22,276 nt of DNA from Sarcodiotheca gaudichaudii (taxonomy: Eukaryota; Rhodophyta; Florideophyceae; Gigartinales; Solieriaceae): assembly GCA_032355985.1 (NCBI GenBank), contig JAUKVZ010000027.1, forward strand, positions 1 to 22,276, written 5' to 3'. Position 1 is the first letter of the stretch; each line of letters begins with the position of its first letter. Shown piece by piece: positions 7,851 to 16,409 of the stretch. The notes below the pieces were generated by a model that was given only the letters and a program-made list of their open reading frames with translations, did not search any database and was not told where the DNA came from. The position numbers were made by a program, and so were the translations under genes.

Positions 7851-10800
7851 TCAAGTCCAATACTTGTTCCCGTAGTTAATAAGGACCTCTTCGCCTGTGC
7901 CAATGTCGGACAGGGCCACAACGCGACAGATGTGAGGATTTGATCTGAGCGCATCCGTGTCAATATCCCTTTCCTCTACAAATTGGGCATTGGCAATCCT
8001 GTCCTCCAAGCCTCCGCTCACACGGTCGGTCCCCGTCACAACTCTAGGGTCGTTCACCTTCCCTCCAACACAGAACTTGGAGGCGACCACCCACACGCTG
8101 TCCAGGGCAGGGGTTATGTGCACCTTGGTGAGCTCATCCAACCCCTTTTCACCAATTTCAATCTCTAAGCCCCGAGACTCGAAGTCCCCCTTCGTCACAC
8201 CGAAGCCCACTGGACCACGCTCCCGGTACTTAGAAGTCATCTTCGAGAGGTCCTCATAGACAAAGGTACCTCCATACCAGCATAACACATCCCCTTTCGT
8301 AAAAGACCTCACAGCGAAAACACCGTCGTCAGCCCCAGGTATACCTGACTCTCCGACTCTGAGGCCTTGGCAAGCCGCGTCAACGGCGAGCAGTTCCTCC
8401 CAGACTTCACACAGGCGGAGGCTGTTGTGTTGCTCAGGCCATTCGGGGGGGGGCACCCCATCCATGGATAGCAAAGTTTCGTCCTTCCACCGTGTCGCTA
8501 AATACGAAACCAGGTGATTCGGAAGCGGGGTGTGCGCCGGCAGACCAACCTTATAGGGGCACATTCCTTGGCTGCTGCTGGCTGATCGCTCGCCTGCAGC
8601 CAGAACGGCTCGGCATTCTTCTTCCACAGCATCCCGGTCCGATCCACAGCACCCCTGTAGGTTCCCACGGCTGACTTCCAGAGCGAATTCCTTTTTGACG
8701 CGGTAGCAGGCAGCTTCCCAGCAGGTCTCTTCCAATTCGCAGCCTGCGAAGCGACGAAATCCTCCGGCGGGCATGGTCATGCACGCCACAGCTGTGCTGG
8801 CCGTGCCAGCGAACATGTCGACAACGGTGTCTTGTGGTTGGGAAAACCTGTGCACCAGCTCCTGCATCAACAGCACGGACTTCTGCTCCGGACGCACAGC
8901 CACCTTGCGGCTGTTCGACTTTGTGGCGTCTCGACCGTAAACGCGCTCTCCGACACCCAGCGCCCCGGCATTTTCCACAACATTAGTCCAGCCTGCGTAC
9001 CTGTTCCGGCTTGTAGATAACCTTTCCTTGTAGTTGACCATGCCCTCGGCTATTTCAAAAGAACTAGCAACCTTCGTAGCGTGCACCGCCACCTCGCAGC
9101 AATTGACCAATGTAGTACTGATCCTCGCGAAGGAGTAGTACGAACTCGGGGCCTTGGTAAAGAACATGGGCATCTTGTCCACCTTCAGCCGGTCGCCAGT
9201 CGCCAAAAGAGAGCACCACGTGGGGAATTGCTGGACACTGCAAAACACAACAGCGTGGCCCCCGGGCCGCAGGAGCTGAATGATTTTCTCAGCCGCAATC
9301 CCCATCTGCTCCGTGTCCAGCTGGTCGTGTTCAATCGGGGAGGGATTGGCCGCACTGCTCCCACCCCTAGTCCCCCTCGCAGCAGACCTGACGCCGTAAG
9401 GGGGGTCAGTCAGAACGAGCTGGACCTTCCCCAAGAGCTTTTCGAATCCAAGCCACGATTCAAAGCCGGAACAATCCAGCCGCCACGGGAAGGAAGCGCT
9501 GTCAATAAAACCAACCGCTTCAACAGAGCGCACAGCAACGCTACCACCGGCGCTTGGCCCGCCCCCCGTCTCGTTACTTTCGCTTCCCACCGCCCCACCG
9601 TCGTTAGATCCGGCCGGCTTCCCTGTGCCAGCAACGGAGGCATCGCTTTCGTCCTGGCCTGAGCTCCTCGTCTGCACAACAGCGTCTGTGCCGGCTCCGT
9701 CCACGTCTTCCCCAGCTGTGCCATCCTCCCCGGCAAGCGGCGTCGGCGCTTCCGCGCCAGCGTCTGATTTCGACGCCTCCTTGTCTGTTTCACTTGGCGC
9801 GGAAGGGGAGGCTGGAGCCGGGGGAGTGGCGGCTTCCGGCGTCAGAACCAGCGCAGTGGCCCGCGTGAGAGCCCGCTTCGCTATGACAGGCAACATCGCG
9901 TCAGAAGCTTCCCCTGCTTCCAGATTTGCGAAGTCCTCGTACGAATGCGCCGCTCTTGACTGCGGCGCAGTGTCCGCCGCCGCTTCCCACACTTCTTGGA
10001 TGAAAGTGAGGGCGAGGGATCGTAGCTGGGTGTCCGCCTCCGCCGTCAACGCCATAACCTTGTTCAAATCCGCAGCCTCCTCCGCCCAGGACTGCGACGG
10101 CACACAGGAAATCCTCCCGGCTCCCATCACCGCCGCCGTGACAACCTTCGAACCGTACAACGTCCACCGCAAACCGGCAGAGACACGTCTAGTCCTACCG
10201 GCTGGCAACACCGACAGCTGCATAACCTCCCCGTTCCACACCAAAATCGGGAAAACCATCCTCTCGGTGGAGGGGAAGCCGCATCGAACTGCGATGTAGT
10301 CGAACGCAACAATGACGTGCTCGATGCGTTCCGCCAGCACCACCGCAGGCCGCGTCTTGGGCGACGTGTTGTGGGGGGACTTCAGCCACGCGCTCCGCTG
10401 TCCGAATTCCGCGCTGCGCACTGTGATGACATCCGCGTTCTTCTTCGCTCGCTTCGAAGGACGGCCAGTGGCCACTGCTGTCACTCCCAATACCCCCGAG
10501 TTATCCTCCCCGCCGGTGGTAGTGAATAGCTTGGCGACGACAAGCATGTAGAGCACCACGGCAAGCTGGCCCTGCTTTTTCGTGCTCAATAAACGAGGCA
10601 CGTTCAGAACCGCGTACACCAGCGACACGTCGCGCGATGAGAAGTGCACAGCGGGTCCGACAGTGCCGAAGGAACGGTACATCTGCCGCTCCTCTCCGTT
10701 CACAAGCCTCGACAACTCAATTGACCGGCCGCTCAATGCGAGAAAGCATTCGTAAGGGCGAGTGTCGAGGCCAGACTCAGACCGGCTACTCAGCTCTGCC

Positions 10801-11375
10801 CGAGTGAACGTTCTCAACCCGCGAGAGGTATTGAATACCTGGTGAGCTTCCGAGCCTCTCAGAAACGGAGGCAATGTGAGTTCTTTCATTGCAGCCGCCG
10901 CTCTCAACATCTTGACTGTCGTTATCGGCACGTCGCCGGTCTCCAGATGGTCCCTCGCCGCCATCATCGATTCCACCTTGTCTGAAAACGTTGCCGTCCG
11001 CGCGGTTTCCGACCTCGTGTTCGATGCGGTGGCTTCCAAAAACGAATGGTCCGCTGACGAAGGCTTCTCAATCACAAGGCATGGGACGCTGGCGGACGCG
11101 TCGTTCGTCCTCATCGCCTCGACGCGGTGTGCGCCGTTCAGGACCACATAGGCGCCCAGTTTGGTGGGGTCCACGTTGGGCGCCATTGCGTCGAAGTAAA
11201 TCTCGATGGGCTCGGCCCTGATTTCCGCTGGATCCGCAATAACTTCCCTCAGCTTTTCGACGTGACCGTCGTCAATTTCGCGCGCGCAGCTGTATAGACC
11301 CAGCTCGGCAAGCGGCACCTGCACGATCATGCCGACCGCCGCTTGGGCGTTGGGGTGGGGGTTGTTGGCTGCCAT
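7851..11375 (-). CDS. ParB-like / DNA adenine- or N4-cytosine methyltransferase / SET-domain fusion protein
   Basis: 1,174 residues, uninterrupted, start MAANN at 11375. Domains in order: ParB/sulfiredoxin-like fold at about 15-105 with the signature NGAHR at 80-84; an unknown module to about 510 with a basic RPSKRAKK cluster at 305-312; an Ala/Pro/Ser/Glu linker to about 640; a DNA methyltransferase at about 645-890 with catalytic DPPYG at 657-661 before the SAM-binding loop DMFAGTAST at 853-861, which is the beta-class order; and a SET domain at about 1005-1174 with DDGVFA at 1016, CWYGG, an (R)IAN segment near 1129 and the pseudoknot NYG at 1167-1169. DPPY favours N6-adenine over N4-cytosine. 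ParB-methyltransferase fusions are known in phages and bacterial mobile elements; addition of a SET lysine methyltransferase is a eukaryotic trait. All key motifs are present, so it may be active. It is paralogous to the gene at 12674-15967 over its first 560 residues. Inferred role: writing DNA and histone (or other protein) methyl marks in the nucleus. Confidence 0.88.
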   Translation of the reverse strand: MAANNPHPNAQAAVGMIVQVPLAELGLYSCAREIDDGHVEKLREVIADPAEIRAEPIEIYFDAMAPNVDPTKLGAYVVLNGAHRVEAMRTNDASASVPCLVIEKPSSADHSFLEATASNTRSETARTATFSDKVESMMAARDHLETGDVPITTVKMLRAAAAMKELTLPPFLRGSEAHQVFNTSRGLRTFTRAELSSRSESGLDTRPYECFLALSGRSIELSRLVNGEERQMYRSFGTVGPAVHFSSRDVSLVYAVLNVPRLLSTKKQGQLAVVLYMLVVAKLFTTTGGEDNSGVLGVTAVATGRPSKRAKKNADVITVRSAEFGQRSAWLKSPHNTSPKTRPAVVLAERIEHVIVAFDYIAVRCGFPSTERMVFPILVWNGEVMQLSVLPAGRTRRVSAGLRWTLYGSKVVTAAVMGAGRISCVPSQSWAEEAADLNKVMALTAEADTQLRSLALTFIQEVWEAAADTAPQSRAAHSYEDFANLEAGEASDAMLPVIAKRALTRATALVLTPEAATPPAPASPSAPSETDKEASKSDAGAEAPTPLAGEDGTAGEDVDGAGTDAVVQTRSSGQDESDASVAGTGKPAGSNDGGAVGSESNETGGGPSAGGSVAVRSVEAVGFIDSASFPWRLDCSGFESWLGFEKLLGKVQLVLTDPPYGVRSAARGTRGGSSAANPSPIEHDQLDTEQMGIAAEKIIQLLRPGGHAVVFCSVQQFPTWCSLLATGDRLKVDKMPMFFTKAPSSYYSFARISTTLVNCCEVAVHATKVASSFEIAEGMVNYKERLSTSRNRYAGWTNVVENAGALGVGERVYGRDATKSNSRKVAVRPEQKSVLLMQELVHRFSQPQDTVVDMFAGTASTAVACMTMPAGGFRRFAGCELEETCWEAACYRVKKEFALEVSRGNLQGCCGSDRDAVEEECRAVLAAGERSASSSQGMCPYKVGLPAHTPLPNHLVSYLATRWKDETLLSMDGVPPPEWPEQHNSLRLCEVWEELLAVDAACQGLRVGESGIPGADDGVFAVRSFTKGDVLCWYGGTFVYEDLSKMTSKYRERGPVGFGVTKGDFESRGLEIEIGEKGLDELTKVHITPALDSVWVVASKFCVGGKVNDPRVVTGTDRVSGGLEDRIANAQFVEERDIDTDALRSNPHICRVVALSDIGTGEEVLINYGNKYWT

Positions 11376-11565
11376 TCCGAAGATCGGCGAATGGGGGGAC
11401 GTGTGTTGGGGCTGGGTACGGAGCAGGGCTTGCTGAATCGCGAGGAGGGGCGCGAGATAAGGGGAAGAGAGAGTGATGGTGGTGGCGGGCGGATTTGTGG
11501 TGGGGTAGGTGGCGGAGATCGAATAGTACCAAGCGCTGGAGGATCACATGTCTGTGTATTTCTTC
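11376..11565. promoter_or_regulatory. 5' leader/promoter-proximal region of the ParB-methyltransferase-SET gene
   Basis: On the minus strand this is a C/T-rich leader running up to the ATG at 11375, similar in character to the C-rich stretch before the ATG at 15967. That fits related leaders for the paralogous genes. It abuts the palindrome array further upstream. No defined promoter motif identified. Confidence 0.35.
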
Positions 11566-12310
11566 GCCATCTGAAAAATTCATATCATATGAATTTTCAA
11601 AACAACCGTCCTTTTCACGTTCACGTGATAGTGGTGAAAATTCATATGATATGAATTTTCTGTCGAAATAACGTTCACGTGATAGTCGTGAAAATTCATA
11701 TCATATGAATTTTCTGTCGAAATAACGTACGCGTGATAGTGCGGAAAAATCATATGATATGAATTTTCTAAGAGAGTGACAGTACTAGTTGTCAAAGTGA
11801 CATCTCTAAGGAAGACACGTGTGACCGCCCTTGTCATACCGTCAGAAGTCACGTGTGATGAAGATGTTGTCAGAATTTCATATGATATGAATTTTGAAAA
11901 AAATATTGTCATAATGTCAGAAGACACGTGTGATGAAAATGTTGTCATACCGCCCAGAAGTTCATATGATATGAATTTTGAAAATATCATTGTCATACCG
12001 TCAGATGACACGTGTGATGAAAATGTTGTCATAACGTCCCGAAGTTCATATGATATGAATTTTGAAATTTTTGTTGTCACACCGTCAGAAGACACGTGTG
12101 ATGAAAATGTTGTCAGAAGTTCATATGATATGAATTTTGAAAATATCATTGTCATACCGTCAGAAGACACGTGTGATGAAAATGTTATCATACCGACCAG
12201 AAGTTCATATGATATGAATTTTGAAAATATTATTGTCATACCGTCAGAAGACATGTGTGATTAAAATGTTGTCAGACAGCCCAGGAGTTCATATGATCTG
12301 AATTTTGATA
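11566..12310. repeat. palindrome-bearing minisatellite array (54-62 bp and 84-bp units) upstream of the ParB-methyltransferase gene
   Basis: The palindrome TTCATATGATATGAA (centre G or C) recurs with centres at 11586, 11648, 11702, 11756, 11884, 11968, 12052, 12127, 12211 and a degenerate one at 12295. The first block has spacings of 62, 54 and 54 bp; the second mostly exactly 84 bp (one of 75). Nearly every unit also carries a CACGTG palindrome (TTCACGTGA in block 1, ACACGTGT in block 2). CACGTG and CATATG are E-box/G-box type (CANNTG) sites. The 17-mer AGTTGTCAAAGTGACAT occurs at 11787-11803, between the blocks, and at 12344-12360, beyond block 2. ORFs on both strands are by-products of the 84-bp period. 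Confidence 0.85.
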
Positions 12311-12673
12311 ATAATGCTGTCTTACCATCCTTGTGACAACAGTAGTTGTCAAAGTGACATGCTTTTTTAAAAAAATTAATGTCAATGACATGAAGTTTGG
12401 GACTGTGACAACAACAGTTGTCACAGTGACACGCCTTCCCGAAATTCTTATCATATGAACTTCGGGATGGTTTGATAACATGTTTGTCCCAGGTGGCATA
12501 AATGTCGCGGCGTTTGGCAACTTTTGTTGTCATATTGTAATAACTCTTGTCACAGTGTAAGGCATTTCGTGCTTGGGCCCGAGGTAAAGGAAAGAAGTAC
12601 ATAGTTATCTATCTTCCGTGGTACAAGAATTCCCATCCGGAGGTCATCACAATGCACATTTAATCGTCTTGCA
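12311..12673. other. intergenic region between the palindrome array and the 3' end of the ParB-oxygenase gene
   Basis: No gene. It contains a perfect hairpin at 12403-12426 (CTGTGACAAC, 4-nt loop, GTTGTCACAG), a related imperfect one at 12331-12354, and the second copy of the 17-mer AGTTGTCAAAGTGACAT at 12344-12360. The last 100 bases are presumably the 3' flank of the minus-strand gene that ends at 12674. Confidence 0.5.
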
Positions 12674-15600
12674 CTAAGTATTTCTACGGCTGGGCTTCGT
12701 TGACGTCCTCGGCATGGTGTAGGTCAATCCTTTGCCCTTTCCTGTGGGTAAATGCACAGCGTCGAGCAGCTCTCCATTACTTGCCTTCGCGTACACGTGG
12801 TACCTGATGCACCGAGGAAGGACGGGCCTGTCCTTTCCACCATCGGGCGGTGGGCGATCATTGCCACCAGCACCGGCGTGAACCAGATCCCCGCGCGCAA
12901 GGAAAACTGAGAATGGAGGAATAGTCACCACCTCGCCAGGCAGTGCGGCGGCCAATCGCTTCATCTCGGCATACGATTTCGTGGCCGACGCGGACACCAA
13001 CGCCGTCTGCGCGTAGGGCCACACGACGATCGCTGCGGGGTCCGGACCAGTGGCGAGGATGAACCTGGACCAGGTTACGCGTCGGGCGTTCCCTACCGAC
13101 AGATCGACGTGGAAGTCTGTGTGAGGACCCTGCCGGGCGGAATGCTCTTCCGTCAGCAACAGGCGGCCGCCCGTCACCGGGATGGAAACCGGTTCTGGTG
13201 CAGCTCCCTCATCGTCGTGCATGGGGCGGCAGGGGCTGTACCAATCGAATAGTACAGCTGCTGCTGCATCCAGGACAAGTTTCGTCCTCAGGGTGCCCTC
13301 AGGCGCCTTTCCGCCGTAGAAGGCAGCGACGTCAGAACTGGGCGTTGACATTCGCCGATATCCAACCCTTGACTGCGACGTCCCGTTCCAAATTGGGCTC
13401 CACAAGGAAGTGGATGCCATGTACTCGTCAGCAGAGAACTCGAAGAGGCTGGTCATTTCCTCGCTGAATTCGGCGAAGGCATCCCGCAAGACAACGTATC
13501 CACGGTATGTGAACAAGGCACGGGCTGTCAATGCTTTTTCACCCGTGAGCCTGGTGGCCTCCATGGCGGCTTGGGCTTCAGCGATTGCACTGGCTTGGAA
13601 GGCTCCTTCGGTTCTACCTGGAGCTTGATCCCACGCGAGATGGTCCCCGGGTAGTGTTTGCAGGTCCTTGTTAGGCCCTCCTGCCTTCCATCCGTCGGGA
13701 AGTTGCTCCTTGTCGTCTTTGAACGGGAGAGGCTTGTAATCGTCGTCCTGGGTATCTTTGTCGGCGGCCGCCTTGTCCCTGCGCGACTTATCGCCTAATG
13801 CGTCGGGTTGTGAAGGGGGGGCATCGCCGTCGACAGACGCGACCGGTTTCCCAGTACCCACAGCGGCGCTACCACCGGGTTGACTGGAAGCTTTCGCAGA
13901 CGCAACAGCGACATTGGCTGCCTGAGGAGAACTGAGGGTTCCTTCTGGCCGGTCGCTTGGCCCGGCCCCTGGCGAACCTGTTGACGGAAGGGGCACAGGC
14001 GCGACCGAGGAATCGCTCGCCTCCGGGCCTGTGATCGTAGGCTTCACAGCCGCGTCTGCCTGTGGTGAAGATCCGTCTTTCTCTACTGCGCCTGTTTCCG
14101 CTCCGGCCACAGGTTCCCCAACTGCGCCTTCACAGCCGGCCAGCGTTGGCGGCGTTGGACCCGCTCCCCCTGCACTCGGCGGCGTCGGTGCTTCCACTTC
14201 ACCGTCTGCCGCTGGAGAAGAAACGGCTTTCCCTCCTGCGCCTGTTTCCGCTCCGGCCTCAGGTTCCCCAACTGCGCCTTCACCGCCGGCCAGTGTTGGC
14301 GTCGTTGGACCCGCTCCCCCTGCACTCGGCGGCTTCGACGCATCCGCTTCAGCGTCGGATTTCGACGCCTCCTTGTCTGTTTCACTTGGCGCGGAAGGGG
14401 AGGCTGGAGCCGGAGGAGTGGCGGCTTCCGGCGTCAGAGCAAGCGCAGTGGCCCCCGTGAGAGCCCGCTTCGCTATGACAGGCAACATCGCGTCAGAAGC
14501 TTCTCCTGCTTCCAGATTTGCGAAGTCCTCGTACGACTGCGCCGCTCTTAACTGCGGCGCAGTGTCCGCCACTGTTTGCCACACTTCTTGGATGAAGGTG
14601 AGGGCTAGCGATCGTAGCTGTGTGTCCGCCTCCGCCGTCAACCCCAGAACCTTCTTCAAATCCGCAGCCTCCTCCGCCCAGGACTGGGACGGCGCACAAG
14701 ATATCCGACCCGCTTCGATCTCCTCCGCCGTGACCACCTTCGAACCGTACAGCGTCCACCACAAACCGGCAGAGACTTTCCTAGTCCTACCAACGGGCAA
14801 CACCGACAGCTGCATCTCGTCTCCGTTCCATGCCAAAATTGGCAGAATCATCCTCTCTGCGGAGGGGAAGCCGCATCGACCTGCGATGTAGTCGAACGCA
14901 AGGATGACATGCTCGATGCGTGCCGCCAGTACCAGCGCCGGCCTCACCTTGTCCGCCTTGTTAAGGGGGGACTTCAACCACGCGCTCCGCTGTCCAAAAT
15001 CCGCACTGCGCACTGCGATAACGTCTAAATTCTTCTTCGCTCTCTTCGAAGGACGGGCAGGTGCCACAGCCGTTACTCCCAATACCGCCGAGTTTTCCTC
15101 CCCGTCACTGATAGTGAACAGCTTTGCGACGACGAGGAGGTATAGTACTGCGGGAAGCTTGTCCTGCCTTTTCGTATCCTGTAAAACAGGCACATTGACA
15201 ACCGCGTACACCAGCGACACGTCACGCGTCCGGAACCCCGCAGAGGGTCCTGCTGCATCCGACCGACAGTACATTTGCCGTTCTTCTCCGTTGACAAGCG
15301 CTTGCAACTCCGTGGACCGGTCACTCAATGCGAGGAAGCATTCGTATGGACGGGTGTCAATGCCGGACTCGGAGCGGAGAGCGAGCTCGGGACGTGTGTA
15401 CCACCTGATCCCACGTGAGGTGTTGAACACCTGGTGAGCTTCAGAATTTCTTAAGAACAATGGCAGCGTGAATTTCGCCTTTTTCGCTGTCTTTTTCAGT
15501 ATCTTAACAGTCAAGATTGGTGCCCGGCCAGAGTATAGGATGTCCCGCGCCGCCACCGCTGATTCCACCTTGTCTGAAAAAGTTGCCCCCCGTGCGGTTT

Positions 15601-15967
15601 CCGCCCTCGTGTTCGCTGCGGTGGCTTGCAGGAAGGAATGGTCCGCTGATGAAGGTTTCTCGATGACGAGACATGGGACGCTCGCAGAAGCGTCCTTCTT
15701 CCTCATCGCCTCGACGCGGTGTGCGCCGTTCAGGACCACGTAGGCGCCCAGTTTGGTGGGGTCGACGTTGGGCGCCTCATCGTCAAAGTATACCGCGATC
15801 GGCTCTGCCTTGATTTCTGATCTGTCCCGAATGGACAAGCTCAGCCTGCCTACATGGGCGTTGTCAATATTGCGTGCAGCACTGTACAATTGCAACTCGG
15901 GCAGTGGTACCTGCACGGTCGCACCGATTGCCGGGGGTGGGTTTGTTTGCGGGACGACAGCTGCCAT
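12674..15967 (-). CDS. ParB-like / 2-oxoglutarate-Fe(II) oxygenase fusion protein
   Basis: 1,097 residues from MAAVV at 15967; an in-frame ATG at 16081 would add 38 residues, but 15967 aligns with the paralogue's start and has the CACAATGGC context. Residues 1-560 align without large gaps to the ParB-methyltransferase protein (NGAHR at 80-84; basic cluster RPSKRAKK), then comes a long Pro/Ala/Gly/Ser linker to about 790 holding a 50-residue tandem duplication. The C-terminal domain (about 815-1070) begins with a GYVVLRDAF-type strand and has the double-stranded beta-helix iron signature: HTD at 949-951 (with an overlapping second candidate HVD at 953-955), a distal histidine in GDLVHAG at 1030, and an arginine in RCIRYHVY at 1055 as the likely 2OG-carboxylate ligand. 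This resembles phytanoyl-hydroxylase-like or TET/JBP/AlkB-type oxygenases, but I cannot place the family. Inferred: oxidation or removal of methyl marks on DNA or protein, opposing the methyltransferase paralogue. Confidence 0.82.
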   Translation of the reverse strand: MAAVVPQTNPPPAIGATVQVPLPELQLYSAARNIDNAHVGRLSLSIRDRSEIKAEPIAVYFDDEAPNVDPTKLGAYVVLNGAHRVEAMRKKDASASVPCLVIEKPSSADHSFLQATAANTRAETARGATFSDKVESAVAARDILYSGRAPILTVKILKKTAKKAKFTLPLFLRNSEAHQVFNTSRGIRWYTRPELALRSESGIDTRPYECFLALSDRSTELQALVNGEERQMYCRSDAAGPSAGFRTRDVSLVYAVVNVPVLQDTKRQDKLPAVLYLLVVAKLFTISDGEENSAVLGVTAVAPARPSKRAKKNLDVIAVRSADFGQRSAWLKSPLNKADKVRPALVLAARIEHVILAFDYIAGRCGFPSAERMILPILAWNGDEMQLSVLPVGRTRKVSAGLWWTLYGSKVVTAEEIEAGRISCAPSQSWAEEAADLKKVLGLTAEADTQLRSLALTFIQEVWQTVADTAPQLRAAQSYEDFANLEAGEASDAMLPVIAKRALTGATALALTPEAATPPAPASPSAPSETDKEASKSDAEADASKPPSAGGAGPTTPTLAGGEGAVGEPEAGAETGAGGKAVSSPAADGEVEAPTPPSAGGAGPTPPTLAGCEGAVGEPVAGAETGAVEKDGSSPQADAAVKPTITGPEASDSSVAPVPLPSTGSPGAGPSDRPEGTLSSPQAANVAVASAKASSQPGGSAAVGTGKPVASVDGDAPPSQPDALGDKSRRDKAAADKDTQDDDYKPLPFKDDKEQLPDGWKAGGPNKDLQTLPGDHLAWDQAPGRTEGAFQASAIAEAQAAMEATRLTGEKALTARALFTYRGYVVLRDAFAEFSEEMTSLFEFSADEYMASTSLWSPIWNGTSQSRVGYRRMSTPSSDVAAFYGGKAPEGTLRTKLVLDAAAAVLFDWYSPCRPMHDDEGAAPEPVSIPVTGGRLLLTEEHSARQGPHTDFHVDLSVGNARRVTWSRFILATGPDPAAIVVWPYAQTALVSASATKSYAEMKRLAAALPGEVVTIPPFSVFLARGDLVHAGAGGNDRPPPDGGKDRPVLPRCIRYHVYAKASNGELLDAVHLPTGKGKGLTYTMPRTSTKPSRRNT
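14036..14335. repeat. 150-bp tandem duplication in the linker of the ParB-oxygenase gene
   Basis: The stretch beginning CTGCGCCTGTTTCCG at 14086 recurs at 14236, exactly 150 bp on, with few differences. It encodes two copies of a 50-residue PPSAGGAGPT...GAVGEP...AGAETGA linker. The paralogue at 7851-11375 lacks this duplication, so it arose after the two genes diverged. Outer limits are approximate. Confidence 0.8.
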
Positions 15968-16409
15968 TGTGAAGGTAGGGGATTGGGGGAGCGTGGGAGA
16001 CCGTTGTTCGAAACGCGTGAAGGGATGGGTGCGCAAGGTAAGGTAGTGTATGGAGCGGGGCACGTGCGACAGGTGTGGCAAGCTAAGCTGGAGGCGAACG
16101 GCATGATGCGAATTAGAAAATCACCTTTCCACGACGGTACTCAGAAATAAGTTTTCATACTGTACGGTACTGAGTACGAGGCGGGCATGGACACTGTACG
16201 GTAATCCATGTTTTTTAATTGATTTCAAAGGTTCTTGCATGAAGGACGTTTCATGTTCTTCGTTCTCAGGTATGTCCGACTGTCCCTAGGGTGGAGCTGA
16301 CACGGTCGTATGTTCACATGATATCATGTCAGGATACGATGACTACATGATTCGCAGCACTGGTGCTATATATGTCGCGCCTGGGGCAATCGAGACCAGC
16401 CATTACAAA
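15968..16409. other. intergenic region between the transposase stop and the ParB-oxygenase start
   Basis: About 440 bases without a supported gene. The first 115 are an in-frame extension of the oxygenase gene that I treat as leader. Further out, CTGTACGGTA occurs twice (about 16159-16168 and 16194-16203) with GTACTGAGTAC nearby, a small repeat and palindrome cluster that may act in the promoter. A GCTATATATG stretch lies near 16367. Confidence 0.4.

Noticed and set aside
9081-10299. Plus-strand ORFs opposite the methyltransferase gene (and similar ones at 14031-14891 and 20759-21532)
   Set aside because: They lie antisense to long genes with clear motifs and have no recognisable domains; typical shadows in GC-rich coding sequence.
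11580-12264. Long ORFs on both strands (224 and 162 residues) with repeats of SYDMNF/FISYEL type
   Set aside because: They are produced by the 54-84 bp palindromic array, whose main period is a multiple of three; being open on both strands is expected for such DNA.
11566-12310. CRISPR-like array
   Set aside because: The spacers are themselves repeated and not unique, the units are palindromic minisatellites, there are no cas genes, and the setting is eukaryotic.
7851-15967. Bacterial contamination or a plasmid partition locus because of the ParB-like domains
   Set aside because: The genes are fused to SET and oxygenase domains, lie next to a CACTA-type transposase between TIRs within retroelement sequence, and show no bacterial ribosome binding sites or operon spacing.
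15968-16081. Start of the ParB-oxygenase gene at the upstream ATG (16081)
   Set aside because: The extra 38 residues are Pro/His/Arg-rich and unlike the paralogue, whose start aligns with the ATG at 15967 in the better context.
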